The notes beneath the pieces were generated by a model that saw only the letters and a list, made by a program, of their open reading frames with translations, did no database searches and had not been told where the DNA came from. From Allodiplogaster sudhausi (Eukaryota; Nematoda; Chromadorea; Rhabditida; Diplogasteridae): DNA of 64,000 nt. The position numbers and the translations under genes are program-made. The DNA is taken from NCBI GenBank assembly GCA_945643635.1, contig CALZFC010000042.1:253501-317500 (forward strand), read 5' to 3'. Shown in pieces: positions 32,557 through 44,000 of the stretch (position 1 is its first letter; the number at the start of each line of letters is the position of its first letter).

Positions 32557-32819
32557 AGCTGAAGGTGTCCATTAAACCAATTCAATCTGTTCGACATCAA
32601 TCTCTATAATAAATGTATACATTTCATTATATGTTCCAATATTTCAAATCACAATGAATATTATATACATGTCTTTTCAGCATTTAAATCCATATACAGA
32701 CTACTCATTGAAAGGTATCTTTCCGTTCCTTCGCTATTTTTTGAATGAAAGAATTAGGAGAGCGAGTAACAACGACAGGAATACGAAGCACACAAACACA
32801 AACGATATGTGCGATACTC

Positions 32820-33114
32820 TGTTCGCTTGGTGTCTTTTAACGCTTCATGTTCTCTCATCTTTCCTGCCCTATCACATGGTTCCCCGTTTCCTTTTGCTGT
32901 TCGCGGGGCGTCGTGGCGGGCGCCTGTTAGCCAGTGCCTAGGCCGCAGAGCGGATGGAGTGAGTGAGGGGAGGAGTCCTGTCGGTGGTGCGGCCAGCGGA
33001 GACCGGGCGTCCGCGCCAAGCGGGGCGTCACTAGGCACCTCCGGTCGGAGGACGCGCGGGGCCGCGTGGCCAAGGAGAACCGGACGGCTCAGGTCCGAAA
33101 GGAAGCAGGCAAAA
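32820..33114. other. GC-rich block, right copy
   Basis: Duplicate of about 3340-3645 with small indels, including an extra TCACTAGGCACC-type insertion near 33029. Function unknown. Confidence 0.5.
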
Positions 33115-33412
33115 GGTTCCGCGCCTTGACAGTGGCCGGGTCGCGCACGCGAGTTCGCCCCCGCCGATCAGCCTCCTCGATACCTCAAGGTTCCGCGCCT
33201 TGACAGTGGCCGGGTCGCACACGCGAGTTCGCCCCCGCCGATCAGCCTCCTCGATACCTCAAGGTTCCGCGCCTTGACAGTGGCCGGGTCGCGCACGCGA
33301 GTTCGCCCCCGCCGATCAGCCTCCTCGATACCTCAAGGTTCCGCGCCTTGACAGTGGCCGGGTCGCGCACGCGAGTTCGCCCCCGCCGATCAGCCTCCCC
33401 GAAACCTCACGA
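33115..33412. repeat. Four tandem copies of the 74-bp GC-rich unit
   Basis: Units start GGTTCCGCGCC at 33115, 33189, 33263 and 33337. They are nearly identical to each other and to the three units at 3646-3868. Confidence 0.92.
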
Positions 33413-33527
33413 CTCCCGCTCACTTTTTTTACATTCCGTTTAGTTATTGTCCAATGTATGTATGTTCGTTATAGCATATGTAAAATGGGAGAGAGAGAGA
33501 AGTCGCTTCAACACCCGTAAAAAAGGC

Positions 33528-33735
33528 TCAGCCAATGAGTGAGCCAGCTTTCTTTTCACAATTTTATTTTATATTTGTCGCAGTGATCAAGCACTAAATT
33601 ATTTAAATATTCAGATCTCGTCAATACTTTGATATGATTTTAGGTGCAGAGAAGCACAGATGAAAAGAATAGACTGGTGTGACGAGTGTGCACTTTAATT
33701 GCTTTCTCTTACGATTAGTCTCGTTGCACGATACC
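33528..33735 (+). pseudogene. Scrambled iGluR remnant (copy C)
   Basis: 33530-33625 matches the intron before the last-helix exon of copies A and B (CAGCCAATGAGTGAG, TTATTTAAATATTCAGA). It then jumps at about 33640 to sequence like 16966-17060 (GATTTTAG, CAGAGAAGC, AAAGAATAG, TGTGCACTTT), which lies upstream in the real gene. The order is rearranged and no exon is complete. Confidence 0.65.
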
Positions 33736-33832
33736 CTTTTCTCCCCCATCTGATACAAGAGATAAACCTGATCGAAAATATCCAGAAGTATTTCTTTCGG
33801 CGGTTATATGCACGCTGTCGATTTAAGTTCTT

Positions 33833-35013
33833 CCGCGGCATTAATCTTGCCGTTTGTCCAAGACATGTCAAGGACAATCGGTCATGACCGTTCATGGCCA
33901 TAACCATGTCAAGGACACGTCATGGACATGTCATGGACACCTGCACATATGCGCTTTAAAATACTTTTTTGACATTTTCAGCCCTTTTTACTGTTATTCT
34001 ACATTTATTTCACGAAAATAATCAAATAAAAAAAAGAGAAGCCAAAATGGTTCACTCTAAGTACACTTTTGAAAAAAAATCAACTTTTTACGTCGAATTG
34101 CACCAGACATTTATGCACCAATCAATTGGAAGAGGGTCACCTCACCGGAAGGAAAAAAGGCTGTAAATCTGGTTGAAACTATGTATCGAATAACCAAGAT
34201 CGGTTTCCTTTCCATACCCCAACTCTGAGACACGCCCAAGGTCCTTCCTGCAAGCCAGTTTTCCTGTATCTTCTCCTACACATCAACAACATAGCTGTTA
34301 CAACATTTATTGATGTGGCTCCATAACATTGTCATAACAAAAACAGTGGAAGAGAAAAACAAAGCAGAGGAACGGGGGCAGTCCATGCAACATTCGCAAG
34401 CACTGCTTGAACACGATGGCGCCGAGCAAAGGATGCTGCTAAGCAACGAAGGTGCGAGTTGGCGCCAGTCAGTAATTCCGTCACAGCATTCGCGAGACGC
34501 ATGTTCTCCCGTCTCTTCAGTTAGGCTCTTCAACATAAGTATAGCAAATGGATAACGAAACATTCCGAAATCAGTTAAAAAAAACAAAACAACACAAAAT
34601 AAGTGCAGCTTGTCTTGCATTCATTCGAGAATTGTTGGCACGTTTAAAATGTTCCCCCCAAATGTTTTCAAACATTACTACAAAAGAAGGTGTCATCGGT
34701 CGTAAACTGTGTCGCATGCCATAATTTGTCCGGGACATCGGTAGTAACCGCGAGCGTGTCACTCTGTGCTCTCCACGCTTATGCACTCTCTCGCTGTGGT
34801 CGTGACCACGTATGGGACAAGCCCACAAAAGTGTCCATGACCATTGAGATTTTTTTCTTCTTTGTCCAGGATGCGTCCAGGACATGTCTTAGACATGTCC
34901 TAGACTCCTGTGTATTAAGATAGGCGGAAGTGGATGTGTCAGTTTTATTTTGAAACGGTCATGACCGATTGTCCTTGTCATGTCTTGGACAAACGGCAAG
35001 ATTAATGCCGCGG
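33833..35013. mobile_element. Non-autonomous inverted-repeat element with GACATGTC repeats, about 1.18 kb
   Basis: The left end (CCGCGGCATTAATCTTGCCG through GGTCATGACCGTT, about 70 bases) is the reverse complement of the right end at about 34945-35013. Just inside both ends lie repeated GACATGTC and GTCCATGAC-type words (33860-33945 and 34830-34915). The interior has open frames on both strands, but none with a known motif. No clear target duplication was found. Confidence 0.75.
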
Positions 35014-35540
35014 CTGAATCTTAGAGATAATGATGAATTTCAACATGTTTACGAATGCGGTTTTAATTATTACTGAGTTAAAAGTTTCCATTGATCAAAG
35101 ATGTTTGAGCGAACGAATGAATTTATGAAGTATTCCACCTCAGCTGCTCAAATATGTGTATATTCATTCCACAACATAGAGTGCTTTATCACTCCAATTG
35201 AATTAGCATCTTAGTCGAGTTGGGCATTCTCATTATTTTAGCAAGTTCACAAGTTTGTTTAAAAATGAGGGTGCGAATTGTGTCACAATCGGTTGCTTGA
35301 TGTCAGGAAAAGTGCAGGTAATGCTGACTCGCATGATTTGAAGGAAACCGCTCTTTTACTGTCACTCGATCTTGCACAAAACGCAGCATTTCGGATCGCA
35401 ATCACGGCGGAAGCAGCGAATTGTCTGAACATTGCTATTCACAAAAATAGATAAATTGACAAGTATACAAAACTACAACGAAATATAAAAAGTGTCATTT
35501 GGGATTTTAAAATAAAAATTTGAATTGATCACATATTCTT
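35014..35540. other. Degraded duplicate of the iGluR-peptide intergenic stretch
   Basis: Recognisably similar to 21090-21585 (words CAATTGATCAAAG-like, GAGTTGGGCATTCTCATTA, GCAGCATTTCGGATCGCAA) but more diverged than the A/B pair, so this third block is older. Confidence 0.65.
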
Positions 35541-35542
35541 CC

Positions 35543-38500
35543 CTAGCCTACCTCATGTTCGACTGCATGATCAGCATTTTCAATTTCGCTCTGCAAAGTA
35601 GATTGGAAGTTTTTATATTTCTCATAGGTTTGATCGTATTGGAGAATCAACAAAAAACCTTACCAATTCCTTCCTCTCTTCATCGGAAACGACTGGAATT
35701 GCAAGTGCGGAATTCTGCTGTAAGAAGCCAGGCCGCCTAAAGCCTGACTCCTCATCTAGATCTAATAATGTGTAATGACCGACCTGTTAATATTGTTGAA
35801 ACCCGCGCACCCACATACACTCTCTCGGCCGCCTAACGGCCGCACACTCTCTCTCCCTCTCTACGCTCCGCCCCCTCGGGAGAGGGCGCGCCAGAGAGGG
35901 GCTCTGCACGACTGCAGGACGGCTGGTTCGAGCACCGACCGCAAGCCAGGAGGCATATTAACAGGTCGGTCATTACACATTATTAGATCTAGATGAGGAG
36001 TCAGGCTTTAGGCGGCCTGGCTTCTTACAATATGCCTCCTGGCTTGCGGTCGGTGCTCGAACCAGCCGTCCTGCAGTCGTGCAGAGCCCCTCTCTGGCGC
36101 GCCCTCTCCCGAGGGGGCGGAGCGTAGAGAGGGAGAGAGAGTGTGCGGCCGTTATGCGGCCGAGAGAGTGTATGTGGGTGCGCGGGTTTCAACATGCCCC
36201 CTTTCGGAAGCTTGTCGATCCCCTGGTCGACGGTCGAAACGACGCGACTTTGCGTTTCGGTAACTCCGTGACTGATGTTGTGGTAAAATATGCGGTTATG
36301 GTGTGGGGAGTATATGCATATGTACATGAGAGACCGGCCGAGCAGTTTGGATGGTGTTAGGTTTTTTTTTCTGCTCAGCTCGGCTCTTTCGTCTGCCTTA
36401 GTCACGTCTGTAGCGCGCAGGCGGCTGCCTGTGGCGCGTCGATCTTCGGACTGGATGTCCGTCTGTCGTTGTCGGCATCTCGCGTGGAGTGCTCGACTTC
36501 TTGGTCTTCGGAGCTCGTGTTCTTGCAGTGCTCGACGAAGCATTATATTCTGGTTCGGCTTCCTCTGGCTCTTCTTCGCTTTCCTTCTCGCTCTCTTGGA
36601 GGCACTCTGGATTCTTGTTCTTCTTCTTCTTGGGCTCGTAGGTGCGCACATTATTCTTGTGGTGAAACTCGATCCTTCCGTCTTCTCCTCGGATCGAGAT
36701 TCGCGGTCCTTGGACGTCGAGCACTTCGAAGGGCCCGTGAAGTCTCGGCGCCAGCTTGTTCTTTGGCGGTTGCCGCTTCACCAGGACACGATCACCGGTC
36801 ATGACCTGGCGTTTCGCCACATTGTGCTGCTGCTGATAGAGACGCTCTTGTTCTAGCTCGGTTACATTGAGCTTCTCTCTGACCAGCTTCTCTCTGACCA
36901 GCTTGCATGTTTGCCTTGAGCTTGTCTGTGTACGAGGGCTCCATGAAGAACTGGCAGTTCCAGGGATCGTTGCCATTATCCTCCGGAATCCTTGGTGTTC
37001 TGCCGCAGAGTGCTTCGAATGGTGATGTACCGATTGAACGGTTTATTGCGAAGATGACGAGCGAGAGGTGGGCGCTCCGTGCTTGCCGATCACTGCATCC
37101 ATGAAGGCGCGTTCGACGGAGGTAGCGCGCTGGTCCTTGAGTGGGACGGCGATGGCGAACCTGGTCAGCGCGTCACGCATGGAGAGGATGTATCGGTTGC
37201 CGTCGATTGTCTGTGGCAGGGGACCCAGAATGTCGACGTGGAGACGCTCGAAGGGGAGACTGGGCTCCGGGAAGGTGCCAAGAGGCTCCTTCGTCTCTTC
37301 GTGGGAGAATTTCTTTCTCTTCCTGCACTTCAGGCAGAGAGTGACTGCTTCTTCCACGTCCTTCTTCATTTCCGGCCAGTTGTATCGTCGCCGGATGCAC
37401 GAGAGAGTGCGGTCGATACCAGCATGCTATGCTAGCATCGGGGATGTGAGGAAGTGTTCGACGATTTGTTTCATGATGATCGTTGCCAATCTGGAGGTTG
37501 TAGTCGACTTCGGCAATGAAGTGAAACGGGGTGCCGTTTGCGGCGAATGCCCCGCGTGCTCGTTCGTCGAGTGAGCCTCCTTTGTCGATGTTTTGGCGAA
37601 CGAAAGTCTGATGATGGTAATAGCTGTTCTTCGTCCGGTGTACAGCGCGAGAGCGCTAAGTCGAAGATGTTTTCCTTTTTACGACGAAGTTTGGTCGTGA
37701 CATTGGACAGCACGAAGTAAATATAAAGATAACTAGCTACTTTCTAAATGCATGATATACTATAACGAAAATACATTTACGAGAAAATTAAGAATAACAA
37801 TAAGCAAAACTTTTGATTGAAATATATTGGGTAAGCCTTATTAATGAGAGATATAGAGATGGAGAGAGAAATAATGAAAGAAAGAAGGAAAGAAAGAAAG
37901 AAAGAGAGAAAGATATGGCTAGACCGAGATTGTTGACGATTTTTTCTGTGCCAGCTGGACTGGCTGGAATGCAAATGTTGTGTGCGCCGTCTTATCTGAC
38001 AGGCGCACTGAGCCTAATATCATCAATCTTGACCTAGTTGGAGGCAGCGGGCAGCAGCGAGAGTAAATGAGACGAGAAAGATATAAGATACATATGAGAT
38101 AGAGTGAGTTAGAGAGAGAAAGAGAGAAAATGTGACTCTCGATTGTTTACTCTGTGTGCCTCTAATGCCTGCTGGCTGATAGTCAAATGAGAGATTCGAT
38201 CGGCTGCGACCGGGTACTCTCGGCCATAGGCAATTAATCAAGGCCGGCGGCGTAGAGATAGAGAGAGAGAGAATGTACGCCTGCATCAGAGAAAGAAACA
38301 ACGAGAGAGAATAGAGAGAGATATATAGAAATATACATACATATAGAAATGTGTTAGACATATATATAAATAAGAGAGGATGAGAGAGGGATAGGATACC
38401 AGCACTGTGAACAAAACAAGAAAAACCAAATACCCGAAACAGTGCTGGTTGCACTTCTACAAAACGGCTTAGGCGGAACGAGCATACACATTTCTCTAAA

Positions 38501-39581
38501 GGTACTCCAGCCAGCGCGGAATGAACGTCACACTTTTACCTCTATTTTAGCTATCCTTCTAATCGTATCCATCAAAGCTATTGGTAGAGAGATTGTCCGC
38601 TATCACCAAAATAAAACCCAGTTGCTAACTCCGTTTGCCTATCCTAGTTTGGACTATAGAGAGACTTACATATGAATTCGAGGGCGGTAAACGCCATCCC
38701 AGGCTACCGCCTTGCCTAGCCACTGTAGGAGGAGAGGAACTACAGTGGATCCAGCTACCTTGGGGGCCCTCGTCTACTCTATGGGGATTCTAGGATGGAG
38801 GTGCCCAGCCTTGCAGCTCCCCGTGCTGCAAGTTACTATCCACTTGGGTCACTCTCAATAGGTGGGACGTGCTACCACCGGCAAATAACGCTTACCTTAT
38901 AACCAAATAAACGGAGTCATTCCAAAACACGAAACATGCTACTGGGGGGTGACTAGTTAACTCAGACAATCTAACCTAGAACCTAGGAGTGTGAGTTCAC
39001 CGGCTAGAGGCTCAAGAGTTCACTAGATTATGTTAGTCCTTGTGAACAAGTATAGTTTAAATATTAAAAATTTTGAATGAAATAATTTTTGGTAAAAAAA
39101 TTAATTTACTTGTTCACTGGGCTTCCCTCTTGCCCCTGCGGCAAGAGTTCGACCCGGGACCTCCATGTAAGAAGCCAGGCCGCCTAAAGCCTGACTCCTC
39201 ATCTAGATCTAATAATGTGTAATGACCGACCTGTTAATATGCCTCCTGGCTTGCGGTCGGTGCTCGAACCAGCCGTCCTGCAGTCGTGCAGAGCCCCTCT
39301 CTGGCGCGCCCTCTCCCGAGGGGGCGGAGCGTAGAGAGGGAGAGAGAGTGTGCGGCCGTTATGCGGCCGAGAGAGTGTATGTGGGTGCGCGGGTTTCAAC
39401 ACTGCAAAGAATATGTATGTATATAAAATCAGTTGAATTTTTCTTCTGAAAGCTTTTTTCGTATTTGTCCCTCTAATTAGGATGTGAATAAATGTATGTA
39501 CGTAAACATATATGTTAAAAAAAATTAACATAAACTAACCATTGCGAGAAGAAGAAGGCAAAGGATTGCGAAAAAATTCAT
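35543..39581 (-). CDS. Small secreted peptide gene, copy C (split by LTR retrotransposon, truncated end)
   Basis: Exon 1 is 39540-39581 (MNFFAILCLLLLAM), exon 2 is 35664-35714 (NSALAIPVVSDEERKEL), and exon 3 is 35543-35590 (SEIENADHAVEHEVG then TAG). The stop removes the last seven residues seen in copies A and B. Intron 1 contains a 3.7-kb LTR retrotransposon whose target duplication is the acceptor tetramer GCAG itself. The exon 2 side copy keeps AG directly before exon 2, now preceded by the retrotransposon end CTTCTTACA. Splicing may still be possible, but the transcript has to cross the element. Confidence 0.6.
35719..35793 (-). repeat. 3-prime LTR of the outer element, part 1
   Basis: 75 bases of the outer LTR before the nested insertion. 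They continue at 36034-36194 (161 bases), giving 236 in total, the same length as the right LTR. Confidence 0.92.
35794..36029 (+). mobile_element. Nested solo LTR, 236 bp, opposite orientation
   Basis: A complete LTR in plus orientation (TGTTGAAACC to GGCTTCTTACA) inserted into the outer LTR, flanked by ATAT at 35790-35793 and 36030-36033. The uninterrupted LTR at the right end reads TTAATATGCC at this point. It shows a second insertion of the same family followed by LTR-LTR recombination. Confidence 0.93.
36034..36194 (-). repeat. 3-prime LTR of the outer element, part 2
   Basis: Completes the outer LTR; its end GGGTTTCAACA abuts the polypurine tract. Confidence 0.92.
36195..36206 (-). promoter_or_regulatory. 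Polypurine tract of the LTR retrotransposon
   Basis: On the minus strand GAAAGGGGGCA lies directly before the TGTTGAAAC end of the 3-prime LTR, the position and composition of a plus-strand primer. Confidence 0.75.
36398..37560 (-). pseudogene. Integrase remnant of the Ty3/Gypsy element
   Basis: Minus-strand pieces in order: LCLKCRKRKKF (second half of the HHCC zinc finger), LHVDILGPLPQTIDGNRYIL with the first core Asp, and DALTRFAIAVPLKDQRATSV. At HGAPTSR the frame shifts and the middle of the core (second Asp and Glu) is missing. The text resumes with RSIGTSPFEALCGRTPR, then after another frame change GDRVLVKRQPPKNKLAPRLH and GPFEVLDVQGPRISIRG, a C-terminal integrase domain with an acidic, basic tail. 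A 15-base tandem repeat (AGCTTCTCTCTGACC twice, 36871-36903) accompanies the second shift. Not functional. Confidence 0.82.
37600..39147. other. Non-coding interior (leader region) of the LTR retrotransposon
   Basis: GA-rich and AT-rich sequence with no recognised gag or polymerase motif, between the integrase remnant and the primer-binding site. Open frames here are simple-sequence artefacts. Confidence 0.5.
39148..39165 (-). promoter_or_regulatory. tRNA primer-binding site
   Basis: On the minus strand TGGAGGTCCCGGGTCGAA follows the 5-prime LTR with no gap. It is complementary to a tRNA 3-prime end (CCA, acceptor and T-arm TTCGA). The tRNA identity is not assigned. Confidence 0.8.
39166..39401 (-). 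repeat. 5-prime LTR of the outer element
   Basis: 236 bases, nearly identical to the nested LTR and to the joined halves of the left LTR. Confidence 0.92.
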
Positions 39582-39599
39582 CCTAAAAATCAATAAACT

Positions 39600-40397
39600 T
39601 TAAATTCTCGAATTCCTTTTATGTTGTACTCCCTTCTCAAGCGGCGCGAAGCCTTCCTCCTTGCTTGTCCCACTACAATCATCATACTTCAGAATTTCTC
39701 CCACATTAATGTTCAGCTAATCGGGAGGGTGAAAAGATTCTTTCATGTTTCACCATACATTTGCACACTGAAATGCTGGAAGCAGTATTTGTTTAAGGAG
39801 CGAAACACTTTATGACTTGTTACGGGCTGGCAAATTCGCATACGTGGCCTATTGTGACCGAAATGAGATATATATTGCCTATCCTAAATAGAATGAAGAA
39901 CCAGAAGCATATCTGAAGAAAGAGAAAATGGAAAAAGAAGGAAATGTACTGTATGAGAGAGAGAGAGAGAGTGAGAGAGAGCACAAGAGAGGGAAGGAAG
40001 TGAAGAGTGAAAGGAAGAAATGTGTATTTTCAGGAGAATGAATGAATGCATTTCGACATTCTTCGCAATGAAAATGAATACTTCTCCCCACACATTATAG
40101 TAGCCGTACATACATATGTATGTATGTACTACTTCGAAACTCTTTTCGTCTCACAATTAGCTCCCTCCCTTTTACTTCTAGCCCTCACCATCAGCGAAGA
40201 GAAGAAAATCGATTATGCTTTCGTTTGCGCTCCAACGCAGAATAAGCCTCCTATCTACTATTTTCATGCACACATTTATTTAGAAACACCCTATCGTTGA
40301 CAATATGTACTTGGCCTTCACGAAGGGATGACCGGGGGGACAATCTTCGACGAGACGAGGAAGAAATAGAGATAGAGAGAGAGAGAAACAGAGAGCC

Positions 40398-40450
<53 letters not shown>

Positions 40451-41090
40451 GACCGAAAGACTACAACAAAAAAAGTATGGCAGTATTTGAGGACCGCCAG
40501 TATACGAAGGCAAATTACGGCAACAGCCACAGTGACTTAACCGATGAGAGTGAGAAACTACATATTTTTGTAGCTCACTCATTCGCTTCCAAACTTTGTC
40601 CCGTATCACTCTCAATTCTGATTGTTCGCAAAATAAAAAAAAGCCAATTGTAAGTCACTATTCCCAATTATAAGCTGCACTCAGGAACAAGTTTACCATT
40701 TCCGAGGAGTCCGAATATTCACTTACTGATAAAACAATCACTGGTTATTTAAATCTAATCCTTTTTTCCAGTCAAAACATATTTTTTTTTAAATTTCAGA
40801 CATCTTGAAGAAGCGCCACTCATAATCACCATTTATTATAAAGTTTCAACCAATCATTAACAAACATAACAGCTCCAGATTGACGTATCAAACATTTTCA
40901 ACACTTCGAGATCCGGCCTAGATTTGTTCCTCTTGAGGAAGAAAAAAACGAAACTAGATGTGTAGAACAATTATTTCTGGAAAGCATAACGGAGAAGAAG
41001 GAGAGGAGCTCACATAAAAAAGAATAGAAAATCGGCAGATACCGTATACCCCAATAAGTTACAGACCGGAGTTCTACAATTTGCCCTAGT
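39600..41090. other. Spacer with GA microsatellites, right edge of duplicated cluster
   Basis: 39600-40090 is a diverged copy of the spacers at 22000 and 30735. GA tracts lie at 39956-39985 and 40370-40446. The rest holds no recognised gene; the part next to 41090 should be the 3-prime untranslated region of the USP39 gene. Confidence 0.55.
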
Positions 41091-44000
41091 TCAAGCACTC
41101 GTCATCTCCTCCTCCAGTGGCACCTCTTGAAGTCGCTCTTCTCGTGTCTTTGTTCTGTTTAGGCGCCAGACCTTCAATCATTTTGTATTACTTATTATCT
41201 TTATTAGTCTTAATAAGAAATAGGATATTTAAATTCTTATCTAACATAAATAAATCAATTCTAAACTCACTTCAAAGTTGGTAGTAACAAGTGACCCTCA
41301 CATACTTAAATTTTAGATTAACATACATAAACAAAACATTTCCAAATTCCCTTCAAAATAGTTGGGTTAAAAAGTAATTCTCACCTGAATGTACGACTCG
41401 GCCAGAGTGATCATCTGCGGAAGAATGTTCTTGACGTGCAAGTCTTCCAGCTCGAACCACTTTTGGGTTCCCTGCAATTATTTGCTCATTAATCAATAAA
41501 CCTTTTTTTTCTTAAATAATGGTAGCGAACAATAATACTTTTAGAAAATAATAAATAATCAAATAAATGCAGAATGAAAAACATTGGCACTTCTTCAGCA
41601 AATCGCTGCATACCCTAATGGTTCCCAATGAATCCTTCCTTACCGTATGCAGTAGCTGGGTACGGTAGTTGCCAGCGGCGGGGTTGCCGTCGTGAACAAT
41701 GTTCGCGACCAGATCGTATGTCGTGTACCTCTCGGCGTCCTTCCGATCATCGGCAACACAGTCGTAGAGGTCGACGTTACTGGAAAAGGCAACGGGCTTT
41801 GGTAATCAAATAAACAACTACATTGCACTGTATATATGTATATATGACGTTAGCTGAAGAACTTTATGTTTTTAACGAAACATATTCTATCATTATACTA
41901 ACATATTACATATGAGAGATACATTTTATTCACGAGGCAAATATTGAAGGATGGTAGTAACCCATTGGTCTAAAAAAAAAATTTCCAAAAATTTTTTTAT
42001 TTATTTTTAAAACTGTTCTTACCAACTAATATACAACTACTAACTAGTGCCTTGCTACATGCTTATTTAGAAAAATTTAACAAAAAAATAATAAAAATAT
42101 TAAAACAATCAATAACCTGATGGGGAAGTTAACGATGGTAGGATTCTTCTCGACGAAAAATTGATTCTTGTGGAATCTAAATTTCATAATTCATCAAGTA
42201 TTCCTATCGGAAAGTCGAGTTGGCAATTATGCATAACAAAAGGAAATATAAAATTTTAAAACAAAACCTCTTGTAAGTAATGATGAGGTACTCTGGCAGG
42301 TGCAGCAATTCGAATCGCTTCATCAGATTTTCTTTGTAAGTCTTGTACTCCTAAAATAAAAATAAAAATAACAGACGCCCAAAACACATCTTACAGAAAA
42401 CATGAGCTAACCTTCTCAGTTTGTCCGTTGAACTTCTGCAGCAGAACATGGAGAGGAACCTAGAACATTTCAACGTTATAATTTCAATTAGAAAAAATTG
42501 CTTAAAACCCATCGTACTGCTCAAAACAACCATGATAGACTATAGATAAAAAAAAATTAACTTTAGACCTGCGGAATAATATTCTGCATCATTTCATCTC
42601 GGTAGAGCGGTGCCGGTGGAAGGTCCAAGGTGAGGTAGAGGAATGGGATTTCTTGCGAGGACTCTGCAATTCGTTTTATTCGCTTTATTCCTAACAATAC
42701 TGAAAAATAAAAGAATACTAAAAAGGATTTTTATGAAAGGAATAAATTTTTCTGATGATATTATCACTTACCCTGATATTCCGGCTGCATCAGCAGTCGC
42801 CGTTTCTGGTCTTCGCTAATCTCCACGGGTACAATTCTCCGTGAGTACACACGCATTCGGCCACGGAACACCCTGAAATTACACTTTATCGTATCCATCA
42901 TTTCATACCTTTTACTACTCTCTTCAGACCAACTTGTAAATGATCGATGACGAAGTTTTGTTGGTTCCGTTCAAAGCCGTGTGCAATGTATTGAGCAGGA
43001 AGTTGAGAAATTCGGATGCATCCCCTGCAAAAAAAGAGAATTACATTGGTTCTATCTCTAAAACAATTGTTACAGAAAACACACACACAACTGATGCCCA
43101 AAATAAATTGACAAGTGAACACTCTCTAAAAATGGAGAATAGGAATCATATTTGCCAGGACTACTTTTGAATTTCATAATAGCTTAATTTTAAACGAAAT
43201 TTCTTTATAATGTGCGGTAGTTAGGGTAAAAGATAGTCCCGATTAGAACCTCCAGACAATTCCGTGGTCAGAATGCTTACCCTGTTTGGTGAACTGGAAC
43301 TGCTTTTTGGAGCAGAGAACGATGGCCTGGAGCATTTCGTGCGGAGAGACGTGCGCCTTGAAGGCCTTCGGATTCCAGAGCTTGCGAATCAACTCGCCGA
43401 ACCTGAAGAGAAGTCAATAAATATCGTAACCTTGCCAAATATGTGATCACTTTTATCAGAAGCAATAAAATGGTTAATAAATGATAATGATAATCATAAA
43501 AAAACCTTTTCGTAAGCTCCTGGAGCTTATCACCAGGCGGGCGCTTAATCTTAGCATAGTTGGCCTCTTGCAGAAAGTAGTCGCGGAGTGGCGGGACATG
43601 AGAGAGTGCCTGGAATGAGGATGACGGTATGGGGGATTACAGTGTCTCACGGACTTGGTGTCAATTACAGTACTTTAGCTCAATCGAACGCGAGAAAATG
43701 ATAGCAAAAATGTGTATATAAACTTGACCAACATGCAAGACGACATTCTCATAGTCGTTTGCCTTGATGTTGTTGAGACCCACGACTCCGGGATGATAGG
43801 ACGAGTCGTCAAAGGCGCGGATCTATAAAGACCACGTAAGTATAATTGAATTTAACTGATCATTGTAGTCGCGTCTCTCAAACACACGTTCTATCGCCAT
43901 TGTGTCAGGAAAAGCAGGCGCGAATTCATGAATGAGGTTCTTTAAGTGCCGTGTTGGTAAAATAGAGTTCTAAATACTAACCAAATTTTCTCCCTCAATA

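Larger units (their letters stand above)
35719..39401 (-). mobile_element. Ty3/Gypsy-type LTR retrotransposon, internally deleted, with nested solo LTR
   Basis: Two LTRs of 236 bp, starting TGTTGAAACCCGCGC and ending GGCTTCTTACA on the minus strand: right LTR 39166-39401, left LTR split as 35719-35793 plus 36034-36194. Target duplication CTGC lies at 35715-35718 and 39402-39405. The matching uninterrupted site is seen in copies A (21760) and B (28842). A primer-binding site, a polypurine tract and integrase remnants fix the orientation. No gag, protease or reverse transcriptase was found in the 2,971-base interior, so it depends on another element. Confidence 0.92.

Noticed and set aside
36079..36856. 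Plus-strand Leu/Ser-rich frames up to 188 codons
   Set aside because: Antisense shadows of the retrotransposon integrase C-terminus and of the LTR.
39120..39165. tRNA gene suggested by TTCGACCCGGGACCTCCA
   Set aside because: Only the T-arm and acceptor 3-prime half are present and it abuts the LTR, so it is a primer-binding site.
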